From assembly GCA_015060695.1 (NCBI GenBank), contig SUYA01000001.1, positions 170,686-234,685 on the forward strand: a stretch of 64,000 bases of DNA, written 5' to 3'. How positions within the stretch are numbered: the stretch's first letter is position 1; each line of letters begins with the position of its first letter. The notes beneath the pieces were generated by a model, which ran no database searches, was not told where the DNA came from, and saw only the letters and a program-made list of their open reading frames with translations. Position numbers and translations under genes: made by a program. Shown here piece after piece: positions 18,207-26,697 of the stretch. The stretch is from Mediterranea massiliensis (GTDB lineage: Bacteria; Bacteroidota; Bacteroidia; Bacteroidales; Bacteroidaceae).

Positions 18207-19589
18207 ATGAAAGAGTTAGGAAAAATATTAATTGTTGACGACAATCAAGACGTACTGTTCGCCTTGAATCTGTTGTTGGAACCTTTAGCCGAAAAGATAA
18301 AAGTAGCCCTGTCGCCCGAAAAAGTACCTCATTTCATGAATACTTTCGAGCCGGACATCGTCTTGCTCGACATGAACTTCAGCCGCGATGCCATCAGTGG
18401 CGAAGAAGGGTTCGACTGCTTGGAACAGATACTCTCCATCGACCCCAATGCCGTAGTCATCTTCATGACTGCCTATGCCGATACCGACAAAGCCGTGCGT
18501 GCCATCAAAGCCGGTGCCACCGACTTTATCTCCAAGCCTTGGTCTAACGATAAGATTGTAGCTACCCTCTCGTCGGGTATGAAGATACGACGTTCGCAAC
18601 GCGAACTGACCCAATTGAAAGAGCAGGTGGAAGCATTGAGCGAAGGACTGACCAACGGTATCGGACAAGTAATTATTGGCACATCACCCAAGATGCAGAA
18701 GGTGTTTGCCACCGTCGAGCAATTGCAAGATACCGATGCCAATATCCTGATTCTGGGTGAGAACGGCACCGGCAAAGACCTGATAGCCCAAATGCTCTAC
18801 CAATACTCATCTCGCCGGAAGAAACCCTTTATCAACATCGACTTGGGTACAATTCCCGAACAACTGTTCGAAAGCGAACTGTTCGGTTATGAAAAAGGAG
18901 CCTTTACCGATGCCCGCAAGCCCAAAGCCGGACGCATGGAGGTGGCTACCGGTGGCACATTATTCCTCAATGAAATAGGCAACCTATCAATGCCCATGCA
19001 AGCCAAGTTGTTGACCGCCATCGAGAAGCAGCAGATTACCCGATTGGGCAGCACACACCCCATCAACATCGACGTACGCCTGATTTGTGCCACCAATGCC
19101 GATGTCTATAATATGGTAGCCGAAGGAACTTTTCGTCAAGACCTGCTCTACCGCATCAACACCATCGAGATACACATCCCTCCCCTGCGCGAACGGGGCA
19201 ACGACATCCTATTGCTGGCCGAACACTTCCTGAAGATCTATGCCAAGAAATACCACAAGGAAGAGCGAGGCCTGACGCGCGAAGCACAGAATAAACTGAT
19301 GAAATACTCATGGCCGGGCAATGTACGCGAGCTGCAACACGTCATGGAACGAGCCGTTATCATGAGCAGTGGCTTGGGCATGATGCGTGCCGACTGTTTC
19401 CCATTGACTCCGGTACCTACACAGGTGGTAAAAGAAGTAGAAGATATTCCCACCGAACTGGAAAAGGTAGAACGGTTTGCCATCGAGCGTGCCATCCGTC
19501 TGAGCGAAGGCAATATGACCCGTGCTGCCGAAATGTTAGGCATTACCCGTTTCGCCCTCTATCGTCGCATTGAAAAAATGAATATATAG
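18207..19589 (+). CDS. NtrC-family sigma-54-dependent response regulator
   Basis: A 460-residue regulator with three domains. The receiver domain has acidic pocket DD at 11-12 and phospho-acceptor D55 in VLLDMNF. The AAA+ domain has Walker A GENGTGKD (184-191), the sigma-54-contact loop GAFTDA (231-236) and Walker B region GGTLFLNEIGN. The C-terminal Fis-type HTH is NMTRAAEMLGITRFALYRRI. The loop has Asp where the classical motif GAFTGA has Gly. It is divergent from the exporter operon and 29 bp upstream of the kinase gene, so it is the probable activator of the sigma-54 promoter at 17530. Walker B has Asn where Asp is usual (LNEIG rather than LDEIG). Confidence 0.95.
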   Translation: MKELGKILIVDDNQDVLFALNLLLEPLAEKIKVALSPEKVPHFMNTFEPDIVLLDMNFSRDAISGEEGFDCLEQILSIDPNAVVIFMTAYADTDKAVRAIKAGATDFISKPWSNDKIVATLSSGMKIRRSQRELTQLKEQVEALSEGLTNGIGQVIIGTSPKMQKVFATVEQLQDTDANILILGENGTGKDLIAQMLYQYSSRRKKPFINIDLGTIPEQLFESELFGYEKGAFTDARKPKAGRMEVATGGTLFLNEIGNLSMPMQAKLLTAIEKQQITRLGSTHPINIDVRLICATNADVYNMVAEGTFRQDLLYRINTIEIHIPPLRERGNDILLLAEHFLKIYAKKYHKEERGLTREAQNKLMKYSWPGNVRELQHVMERAVIMSSGLGMMRADCFPLTPVPTQVVKEVEDIPTELEKVERFAIERAIRLSEGNMTRAAEMLGITRFALYRRIEKMNI

Positions 19590-19618
19590 TCACTTCCACA
19601 TTTTAAAAACCACTCACC

Positions 19619-20593
19619 ATGAAGCGATACTCGTTTGTCATAGCCCTGCACATCCTGCTCATCACCCTGCTTACTGCCGGTATCTTCTGGTTGGCTATAT
19701 ACAACTTATGGTTTAGCAGCCTGATGCTCTTCTTCTTGTGGTTGTTGGTTGCCTTCAATCTCTACCGGTTACAGATGATGCACATTCGCATATTAAACCG
19801 TCTGACCGAGAGCATCCGTTATGACGATATGATGATAGGCTTTCGTATGCCCTATAGCAATCATGCTTTGCAGCAGATGCGCGACGAGTTGGCCGATGCC
19901 ATGCAGCAGTTCCGCATTCGTTCGATGGAGCGCAACGAAATGGATTCGTGGCAAAAGCTCATTCGGGTACTGACACACGAAATCATGAACTCCATTACCC
20001 CCATCATATCCCTTTCCGAAACCCTGAGCGAACGGAGGGTGAGCGAGGATAACTACCCCTTGGTACAGCAAGGGTTGCAAACCATCCATCGTCGTAGCAA
20101 GGGCTTGTTAGAGTTTGTTGAAAACTATCGTAGCCTGACCCGTATGCCCGAACCCAACCGCAACTACGTGTCGTTATGCGACTTGTTGCAGGGAGTACGT
20201 GGCCTCTTTCCCGATGAGTTCATCGACGTTCGTTTACCGGCTTCCGACCGCTTGCTCTACATCGACCGTACTCAGATAGAGCAAGTACTGATAAACCTGC
20301 TTAAGAATGCTCGTGAAGCCACCTCTCACTCTTCCCATCCCCACATCGAGGTATGGAGCGAACGTACCTCTTCCAGAGAGTGTCGCATTCTGGTGAAAGA
20401 CAACGGCGAAGGCATCTTGCCCGAAGTGAAAGACCGCATTTTCGTACCCTTCTTCACCACCAAGCCTAAAGGTTCGGGCATCGGACTAAGCCTGTGCAAA
20501 CAGATTATGAACCGTCATAATGGCAACATCACCGTGCAGTCCACTCCCGGTCAAGGCAGTTGCTTTACCCTTATTTTTCAGGTAAGTACATAA
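19619..20593 (+). CDS. Sensor histidine kinase, partner of the NtrC-type regulator
   Basis: A 324-residue kinase. Two N-terminal membrane helices (~7-29 and 33-50) are joined by only a few residues, so there is essentially no periplasmic sensor. The dimerisation/phosphotransfer box is LTHEIMNSITPI with H120. The ATP-binding domain has N-box NLLKNAREA, G1 DNGEGI, the F-box region FVPFFTTKPKGSGIGLSL, and a final G-rich stretch. Lack of a large input domain suggests it senses membrane state or a membrane partner, which would suit an envelope-efflux system. Transcribed with the regulator gene. Confidence 0.93.
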   Translation: MKRYSFVIALHILLITLLTAGIFWLAIYNLWFSSLMLFFLWLLVAFNLYRLQMMHIRILNRLTESIRYDDMMIGFRMPYSNHALQQMRDELADAMQQFRIRSMERNEMDSWQKLIRVLTHEIMNSITPIISLSETLSERRVSEDNYPLVQQGLQTIHRRSKGLLEFVENYRSLTRMPEPNRNYVSLCDLLQGVRGLFPDEFIDVRLPASDRLLYIDRTQIEQVLINLLKNAREATSHSSHPHIEVWSERTSSRECRILVKDNGEGILPEVKDRIFVPFFTTKPKGSGIGLSLCKQIMNRHNGNITVQSTPGQGSCFTLIFQVST

Positions 20594-20628
20594 GTCAAGT
20601 GGAATTATCCGTATCTACAATTTTCTGC

Positions 20629-20713
20629 TTATTCGCTCTAAAAAATGTTTCCATTCCGAATTATTCGCTTGAAAAAGTGTTAGCCACTCTTGTTTATTCG
20701 CTTGAAAAAGTGT
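20629..20713 (+). repeat. Three copies of a ~20-bp promoter-proximal repeat
   Basis: TTATTCGCTTGAAAAAGTGT occurs at 20661-20680 and 20694-20713; a weaker copy (TTATTCGCTCTAAAAAATGT) starts at 20629. Spacing is 32-33 bp, about three helical turns. The last copy runs directly into the -7 box of the ATPase gene, so the repeats could be operators or duplicated promoter units. Confidence 0.85.
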
Positions 20714-20720
20714 ATTTTTG
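20690..20720 (+). promoter_or_regulatory. Bacteroides-type promoter of the DUF4143 ATPase gene
   Basis: TTG at 20690-20692, 20 bp spacing, then TATTTTTG at 20713-20720, fitting the Bacteroides consensus -33 TTTG / -7 TAnnTTTG. The start codon follows at 20744. Confidence 0.75.
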
Positions 20721-20743
20721 CATTCGAACAAATCTGTAATACG

Positions 20744-22150
20744 ATGCTGAAAAGAAAAATTGAGTCTGTTTTGGTTGAGTGGAAAACCTCCGGAGCCAAG
20801 AAACCACTTGTGATAAAAGGTATTCGCCAATGTGGAAAAACATACATTGTCCAAAAATTTGCAAAGGAGAATTACGAGAGTGTGGTGTATATGAACTTCA
20901 TTCTCGAACCCGATAAAAAGTCTGCCTTTGCCGGCAATATAGATGTTGATACCATTATCCTTAACTTGTCAGCCTTGATACCGGGCAGTCGTTTTATTAC
21001 AGGAAAGACTTGCATCATCCTTGATGAAATTCAGGAGTGCAGAGAGGCGCGAACAGCGTTAAAGTCGTTTCAGATAGACGGGCGTTTTGATGTTATTGCT
21101 ACCGGTTCCCTCTTGGGTGTAAGGGGATATGGTAAAAGCGACCAAACAATGGAGGACGGTCAGGACTCTATCCCTGTTGGGTATGAGACGATGGTAGAGA
21201 TGTTCCCATTGGATTTTGAGGAGTTCTTGTGGGCAAATGGCATCAACGACAAGGTTATTGATGCAGTGAAAGAGTGCTTTGAGAATGAGACGGTAGTTCC
21301 CGATGGTATTCACAAGGTGATGATGGAATTGTTGTACAGATATGTCATCGTTGGAGGGTTGCCTGAGGTTGTAAACACCTTCCTTGAAACCAAAAATATC
21401 GAACTCACATACAAAGTACAGCGCAACCTTATATCCGAATATGAGGAGGATATGGTTAAGTATGCAGATGATGCGGATAAGCCTCGTATTCATGAGTGTT
21501 TCGAGTCAATCCCCAAGCAATTAGCCAAAGACAACAAGAAATTCCAGTATTCAGTAGTACGCAAAGGGGGACGTTCTTCGCAGTATGTAGGTAGCATCCA
21601 GTGGCTTGAAGATGCCGGTATAGCAAAGAGGTGTTACAATACACAGATTACAGAACTGCCACTTGAGGGCAATTCTATTAAGGATTGCTTTAAGTTATAC
21701 ACCACAGATATCGGACTTCTCGTTGCTATGCTTGATTATGGCACTCAAGCAGACATCCTTAAAGGCAATCTTCTGGGGTACAAAGGTGCTATATTCGAGA
21801 ATCTCATGGCAGATTTTCTTTGTAAGTCAGAACAAAAGTTGTACTACTTCCAGAAGGATAGTGGTCTTGAATTGGACTTCCTTGTACGCTACAAGGGCGA
21901 ATGTGTAGTGCTGGAAGTCAAGGCAAAATCAGGCAAAACAAAAAGTCTGAAAACAGTTCTGAAGAACAAAAATGTTTATCATGTTAACAATGCTATCAAA
22001 CTTGGGAAATATAATGTAGGGCGCGAAGAGGAAATTCTTACAATACCTCTTTACATGGGATTCCTTGTTAAAGATAAACTTTCGGAGATTATCGTCCCTG
22101 ACATTGATTTCAAAATTTGTGATGATGAATTATTTCAAATCAGCGATTAG
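20744..22150 (+). CDS. AAA ATPase with DUF4143 / nuclease-like C-terminal domain
   Basis: A 468-residue member of the AAA_14-DUF4143 family. Walker A is GIRQCGKT (26-33), Walker B is CIILDEIQE, and sensor-like ATGSLLG follows. The C-terminal part contains ELDFL followed by VVLEVKAKSGK, the arrangement of a PD-(D/E)XK nuclease fold. ATG at 20744 is chosen because the upstream extension would cover the promoter. The family is frequent in gut Bacteroidales and often multicopy; proposed roles range from mobile-element functions to defence, none certain. Its 3' end overlaps the remnant of a minus-strand lipoprotein gene, which suggests it arrived by insertion. Confidence 0.88.
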   Translation: MLKRKIESVLVEWKTSGAKKPLVIKGIRQCGKTYIVQKFAKENYESVVYMNFILEPDKKSAFAGNIDVDTIILNLSALIPGSRFITGKTCIILDEIQECREARTALKSFQIDGRFDVIATGSLLGVRGYGKSDQTMEDGQDSIPVGYETMVEMFPLDFEEFLWANGINDKVIDAVKECFENETVVPDGIHKVMMELLYRYVIVGGLPEVVNTFLETKNIELTYKVQRNLISEYEEDMVKYADDADKPRIHECFESIPKQLAKDNKKFQYSVVRKGGRSSQYVGSIQWLEDAGIAKRCYNTQITELPLEGNSIKDCFKLYTTDIGLLVAMLDYGTQADILKGNLLGYKGAIFENLMADFLCKSEQKLYYFQKDSGLELDFLVRYKGECVVLEVKAKSGKTKSLKTVLKNKNVYHVNNAIKLGKYNVGREEEILTIPLYMGFLVKDKLSEIIVPDIDFKICDDELFQISD

Positions 22151-22325
22151 CAATATCGGATTGGCATCCTCTACCAGATTTTTGAATTGGGCTTTGAATG
22201 CTTCGTTGTCACTCTCATGAATAACGTGTGGCGAAAAGGTGATAATCAACTTACCATCTCCTCTTGCGTTGAAGAACAAGCCGTTATAGTTACCAGTAAC
22301 AAAAGCAGTTGAAAGTATTTTTTTA
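22130..22325 (-). pseudogene. C-terminal remnant of a 6-bladed beta-propeller lipoprotein
   Basis: About 60 codons on the minus strand remain open, starting after an in-frame TGA and ending at TAA (22130-22132). The tail VEDANPILLIADLK follows the same pattern as the intact propellers here (NPVIMTISYKK, NPHLMIATLK, NPIIVLAYLKK). There is no start codon or upstream part, and it overlaps the 3' end of the ATPase gene by 21 bp. It was probably the last gene of the lipoprotein operon before truncation. Assignment rests on tail similarity only. Confidence 0.6.
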
Positions 22326-22347
22326 TAATATCAATATTGTTACAATA

Positions 22348-23499
22348 TTATCTGATTTTTCCATAAAGCAATAAATTATTACCGTTTTTATCGAATGAAT
22401 TTTTCAGTTGCTTCAATCGTGTCTTGTCTTCGTTAGTACAATCCGGCTCATCCAATCTATTGTTTATCATTTCCAATAATTGTATCGGTTCCAACACTTC
22501 GTAATACCAACCACTCTGTGGCAAAGCAAATTGAGAAGTCACCGCAATGCCGCCTAAATAATCATTTCGAATATCGGCAAAACAGGCTGTTTCCCTCTTT
22601 TTGTCGGCAATAATTACCTCGCTTGTCGGTATCCATTTTGTCGGTATATTTGTAATTCCTGAAATGAAGCGAATAAAGAAAGCCGATGGCGTTTCGGTAA
22701 TTGTTATGTATCTGCTACGAAGGTTATTTAACGTAAGTCGGGTATATGATTTGCGCGATTGTGGATTAAAACAGAACAGGCTATCAGAAAATGAGGGGTA
22801 AATGTGATAAATAAAATCCTTCGTATTGTTTCTTAGATATATTTCATTGTTGTAACCTATAAAATCTCCACTTGGAGTGCGTGTAACAACCACCTTACTC
22901 ATATCTGATGTAAAAGTCTTGAGTCCGAGTGTATCTATTTGAAAATATTGCATACTCTTACCAAAATTCAGGTGAGTCATAAGCAGAGAACCGTCCGACA
23001 TACTTCGTATGACACCTTTGGTCAACAAAGGCATATTCATATCTTCTATTGAATTACCTTGAAAATTATATATCCACACTTTATTATGCCCGAACGGAGC
23101 CAAATAAATACGATTTCTCTTTTCGTCTAATGCGGCCGAATAAAGTACGGTATATTCTCCCGGTCCTTGCCCCACTCTACCTATGTCACACAAGAATTGC
23201 CCGGCATGATTGAACAATTTGAAGCGTTGATTGTCTAACATGCCTATGTAGTTATCTGTGATATAGACCTCTTGTCCGATGATTGTAGCTGTATCCGCAC
23301 TATCCAACTGAATCCATCTGAATTCGTCCACCCAGTCGCTTAGATTAATACGTACCTTTTCATGCTCAATACGATTCAAGTCACACACAAATAGCGTATC
23401 ACTCCCTTTCACTTGAAAAGAAAGTGCCTTTCTTTCATCTCTTTCATTGCATGAAAGAAGAAATAACACGGAGAGGTAAAAAATAAAATATCTGTACAT
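22348..23499 (-). CDS. 6-bladed beta-propeller lipoprotein (383 aa)
   Basis: Lipoprotein signal peptide with lipobox LFLLSC, so a lipidated envelope protein. The body has the repeating hydrophobic and aromatic strands of the Bacteroidales 6-bladed beta-propeller family (NHL-like) and the diagnostic RVGQGPGEY motif at ~110-118. It is the last intact gene of the first RiPP unit, 7 bp after the next propeller gene. The C-terminus (NNLLLYGKIR) departs from the usual NP-hydrophobic tail. Function is unknown for the family; ligand-binding, receptor or immunity roles are inferences from repeated linkage to the peptide genes. Confidence 0.85.
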   Translation of the reverse strand: MYRYFIFYLSVLFLLSCNERDERKALSFQVKGSDTLFVCDLNRIEHEKVRINLSDWVDEFRWIQLDSADTATIIGQEVYITDNYIGMLDNQRFKLFNHAGQFLCDIGRVGQGPGEYTVLYSAALDEKRNRIYLAPFGHNKVWIYNFQGNSIEDMNMPLLTKGVIRSMSDGSLLMTHLNFGKSMQYFQIDTLGLKTFTSDMSKVVVTRTPSGDFIGYNNEIYLRNNTKDFIYHIYPSFSDSLFCFNPQSRKSYTRLTLNNLRSRYITITETPSAFFIRFISGITNIPTKWIPTSEVIIADKKRETACFADIRNDYLGGIAVTSQFALPQSGWYYEVLEPIQLLEMINNRLDEPDCTNEDKTRLKQLKNSFDKNGNNLLLYGKIR

Positions 23500-23506
23500 A
23501 GAAATA

Positions 23507-24796
23507 CTATTTTTTCAGTCGGACAAGCATTAATACAGAGTGTTTGTCGTCATTAAAATCCTGATAGAATTTATTTAAAAGGTTTCGCTTCTCGGCATCC
23601 TTCCATACATCGCTTCTGTATAAATATTGTTCCATTTCACCCGTTTGCCGGTTTTGAATAATAATTCCCTCTTGATAGAGCCTTTTAGGTTTCATTCGAC
23701 TTTCGCCATTTTGGTCGCTGGCATTGACCATAATCAGCCACTCGCCCGACTGAGTGGAAGGCGCAAAAGCCAATCCGCCATCGTAATTATTGAATATGCC
23801 AAAATGGAAAAGGAATCCCTCAGAGGGAAATTTATTTATTATCTGATACCATTTCTTGTTGCGCTTATCATAGCATATATAGTCAGACCAGTCTCTTTGG
23901 TGCTGCCCCACCTTATATTCTCCAATAATAAACCTTGAAGTTTCAAAATAACGAACACCATTTTTCTTTTCCGGTTCTTTATTCACTGTTTCTATGATAT
24001 AGGTATCGTTGTCCATTCCGTTATACTCCATGCGGTGTTCGATAGCCATTTTTCCAATCATGGTCTCAATCAGCGTTGGCTTTAGTTCCCGATTTGCAGT
24101 TATTGTCCACAATGTATCAGAGAAGCAACGCAAGTAGCGGCATCCTTCTGTAGTGCGGAAAAGTGTATGTCTCCAATAGCTGTCGTAAAGTCTTGCTCCC
24201 TCTTTGGGTACAAACGGTTCTACATTCTCCTTATGCCATACGGCATTTCCATTACTATCCACCAAAAACAGCTCATATTTATTGGTTCCGATATTGGGGT
24301 GGCTGAAAGCAAAAAGCGAGTCACTAAGTGCCAAAAAGTTATACCCATAAAATGTTTTGGGAACTTCGGTAAGATGAATGGTATTCAACTGTTTTCCTTG
24401 GAAATCATATTGATTGATGCTATTCTCTTTCAGTTCATAAAGATAGAAACTTTTTGCATTAGGCAACATATCCAGTGACCCCGGAGAAACTATTTCATAT
24501 ATCCGTTCTCCGGTAGGTTTGAATGCCTGTAAACTTGTTCCATCGTGAACTAAAATCAAACTATCCAAATAGTTGATTTGTGCCCCTTCCCTAATTTTAG
24601 CATCCAAACGTAGATAGACTACGGTATCTGCTATTTCCTCCAGCGTAAGTGTATCATGCTCAATAGGAGTATTTGCATCCAGATAAATCACCTGTCCCCC
24701 TTTATTTCCTGTCTCCTGTGTAGGCTCTTTCTTCTTGCTATTTTCAACACAAGAGGTCAATGTCAAACAAAGCAACAGCCCCCATAAAATTTTCAT
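23507..24796 (-). CDS. 6-bladed beta-propeller lipoprotein (429 aa)
   Basis: Begins MKILWGLLLCLTLTSC, a lipoprotein signal with Cys16 for lipidation. The body shows beta-propeller blades. The usual GQGPGEY turn is replaced by IVSPGSLDMLPNAKS, so this member is divergent. It ends SVLMLVRLKK, matching the family tail. It sits 14 bp downstream of one propeller gene and 7 bp upstream of another, clearly co-transcribed. Assignment is by signal, length, tail and context. Confidence 0.8.
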   Translation of the reverse strand: MKILWGLLLCLTLTSCVENSKKKEPTQETGNKGGQVIYLDANTPIEHDTLTLEEIADTVVYLRLDAKIREGAQINYLDSLILVHDGTSLQAFKPTGERIYEIVSPGSLDMLPNAKSFYLYELKENSINQYDFQGKQLNTIHLTEVPKTFYGYNFLALSDSLFAFSHPNIGTNKYELFLVDSNGNAVWHKENVEPFVPKEGARLYDSYWRHTLFRTTEGCRYLRCFSDTLWTITANRELKPTLIETMIGKMAIEHRMEYNGMDNDTYIIETVNKEPEKKNGVRYFETSRFIIGEYKVGQHQRDWSDYICYDKRNKKWYQIINKFPSEGFLFHFGIFNNYDGGLAFAPSTQSGEWLIMVNASDQNGESRMKPKRLYQEGIIIQNRQTGEMEQYLYRSDVWKDAEKRNLLNKFYQDFNDDKHSVLMLVRLKK

Positions 24797-24810
24797 ATAC
24801 TATTAGTTTT

Positions 24811-26052
24811 TCACGATTTCAGTTTCATTTTTACAATAATCGGGTTACTATCTTCCGTCAGGTTGGGGAAAGGCGGTGTGCAGCCCTCCTCTAAAAAACG
24901 CCAAGCATCCACCAAGAAGTAAAGATACCCTGCTCGCTGATAAAGCATATTAAAAGGAATTTCTACATTCTTCAAATGATTATCCAAGTCGTTGACGAAC
25001 GGCTTTTCTGATACAGTTAATGCTTTGGAATCGGCCTTGCAAAATCCGGTGCCGGTTTTTTCTATTCCTAAAGAACAATATTTATATAATACACCGGTGG
25101 GCAACGGATAAAGTTGACTAATCATTTTTATGGTACGCGCTTTTGATGACGACATCGGATTGGTCATCAATTCAATTTTTGTCTTGTATTCAGACTCTTT
25201 ATCTCCTGTATGCAAGACATACCACGGTTGCCAATATATGGCATTGCAGGTGCGAAACAGCGTGTCTTGATGAATGTGTCGCATCCAGAAGACGGAATCA
25301 ATCTCTCCTCTGCTTACAGGATAATTACTAAGCATGGCCATCGCCCTTCCCTTCTCTACAGTGATATGATAAAACGGATTCTTCTTTTGGAAAACAATCT
25401 CTCCATTTCGGGTATCCTTGACATACCACAATATCGGTCCATCTACATTGAACGGGTCTCCCCGTTTGTAATAGTGGCTTCGATTTTTATGATAAAATAT
25501 TTCTTTCCCGTCAATGTAGGCCACCGGATGCCTTATGTACTCCATACTATCCATCACATCCTCGTTGTATAGCCAAACACCATCCAACGAAAACACCTTT
25601 CTTCCATTAGAATAACCATAATCCTGAATCTTGGCTACCCGCTTATCCCAGTCGAAAGCCGTTTCACGAAGTTTCTGAGCCACCTCTCCCGGTCCTTGTC
25701 CATGTTTAAAGAGTTGTTTCACAAACTTCCCTTCTGCAGTATATTTGTTGATATTTCTTTGATCTACATAAATATATCCGCTGTCATCCATAGCAATTTG
25801 TTCTATTGTCAACAAATCCGGCAATAGTGGTTCGTCACTCAAACGAATGTACGACAGGCTGTCGGCAAACTCGGACAACCGTTGTGGCTCATCCGAAAAA
25901 TCCAACTCGCTCAGGTCGATGATATGAGTAGATTCCTTTTCAACAACAGTCGTCGACTGTTGTTTACTTCCATCATTGCATGAAAACAATGTTAACAATG
26001 ATAAGGCGTAAATGCAACAATAAGTGTAGGTTTCATGTCTATTATTTATCAA
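24811..26052 (-). CDS. 6-bladed beta-propeller lipoprotein (413 aa), re-initiated start
   Basis: Lipobox TLFSC follows a hydrophobic stretch (YCCIYALSLLTLFSC). HGQGPGEV at ~118-125 is the family motif and the tail is NPIIVKMKLKS. Its 5' DNA resembles that of the propellers at 35706 and 40000 (ggcgtaaatgcaa...gtttcat), but the homologous ATG is out of frame here because of about 5 extra bases. The reading frame is rescued by an ATG at 26052 that overlaps the LanC-like gene by 11 bp, so translation may be coupled. A perfect 11-bp inverted repeat (25942-25964) lies just after the lipobox codons. Confidence 0.82.
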   Translation of the reverse strand: MINNRHETYTYCCIYALSLLTLFSCNDGSKQQSTTVVEKESTHIIDLSELDFSDEPQRLSEFADSLSYIRLSDEPLLPDLLTIEQIAMDDSGYIYVDQRNINKYTAEGKFVKQLFKHGQGPGEVAQKLRETAFDWDKRVAKIQDYGYSNGRKVFSLDGVWLYNEDVMDSMEYIRHPVAYIDGKEIFYHKNRSHYYKRGDPFNVDGPILWYVKDTRNGEIVFQKKNPFYHITVEKGRAMAMLSNYPVSRGEIDSVFWMRHIHQDTLFRTCNAIYWQPWYVLHTGDKESEYKTKIELMTNPMSSSKARTIKMISQLYPLPTGVLYKYCSLGIEKTGTGFCKADSKALTVSEKPFVNDLDNHLKNVEIPFNMLYQRAGYLYFLVDAWRFLEEGCTPPFPNLTEDSNPIIVKMKLKS

Positions 26053-26692
26053 TTTTGAAATTGAATATTTGTAGTGTTTTTATTAATAATGTGGTTTCTA
26101 TCGAATAATTTATCTCTTCGGTAGTAAACCAATGATTGTAGATACGCATCAAATGGGAAAGTTCTTTGTCCGGGATGGAATCATTCTGCAAACAAATATG
26201 CTGTTGTAAATATTGCAAAAATTCTTTAGTAAAAGGTTTTTTCTCTTTTCGATTGTTATTTCCATTTATACGAGCCAATACATAATGAAGAATTCCAACC
26301 AATTCGGTTTGAAAATTTAGATTTTGTTTTAAATAAACTAATTGTATTATTCGTTGGTCAAGTTCTTCAAAAATATCATTACTACTAAATTCTACGAATC
26401 TATGATAAAACAAGAATTCCAACCCCCAACCAATTCCACACAAACCGTTAGAAAAATTGATAGGAAGTTGAGTGGTTAATCCTTGTATTACAGTATCCAA
26501 TAGACGTTCTCCAAACTCTTCATAAATAGGTTTATTCTTTTCTCTTCCCCACAGATAGAAAACTATGGTGTATCCCATTCTGCCATTCAATAGTCCGGGT
26601 GATTTTAAAGAAAATGAATCTATCATCATCCGATTAATGACAGATTCATTTTCCAAACCTAAATTTTTAAGACTATAGGTTGGTACTTGCAT
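26042..26692 (-). CDS. LanC-like protein, short form (216 aa), no zinc ligands seen
   Basis: Residues 33-50 (GLLNGRMGYTIVFYLWGR) and ~80-95 (NFSNGLCGIGWGLEFL) match the two G-rich helix-pair motifs of the LanC alpha/alpha-barrel (GLx-G-xxG and GlaGiGwG). The protein is about half the length of LanC cyclases, and the Cys/Cys/His zinc ligands needed for thioether formation are not visible, so classical lanthionine chemistry is unlikely. It lies 5 bp after one propeller gene and overlaps the next. In RiPP loci such proteins could bind or fold the peptide. Moderate confidence in the fold, low in function. Confidence 0.6.
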   Translation of the reverse strand: MQVPTYSLKNLGLENESVINRMMIDSFSLKSPGLLNGRMGYTIVFYLWGREKNKPIYEEFGERLLDTVIQGLTTQLPINFSNGLCGIGWGLEFLFYHRFVEFSSNDIFEELDQRIIQLVYLKQNLNFQTELVGILHYVLARINGNNNRKEKKPFTKEFLQYLQQHICLQNDSIPDKELSHLMRIYNHWFTTEEINYSIETTLLIKTLQIFNFKIDK

Positions 26693-26697
26693 TTTAA

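Noticed and set aside
18285..18668. 127-codon minus-strand frame inside the regulator gene
   Set aside because: Opposite the receiver domain, whose key residues are intact; no independent support.
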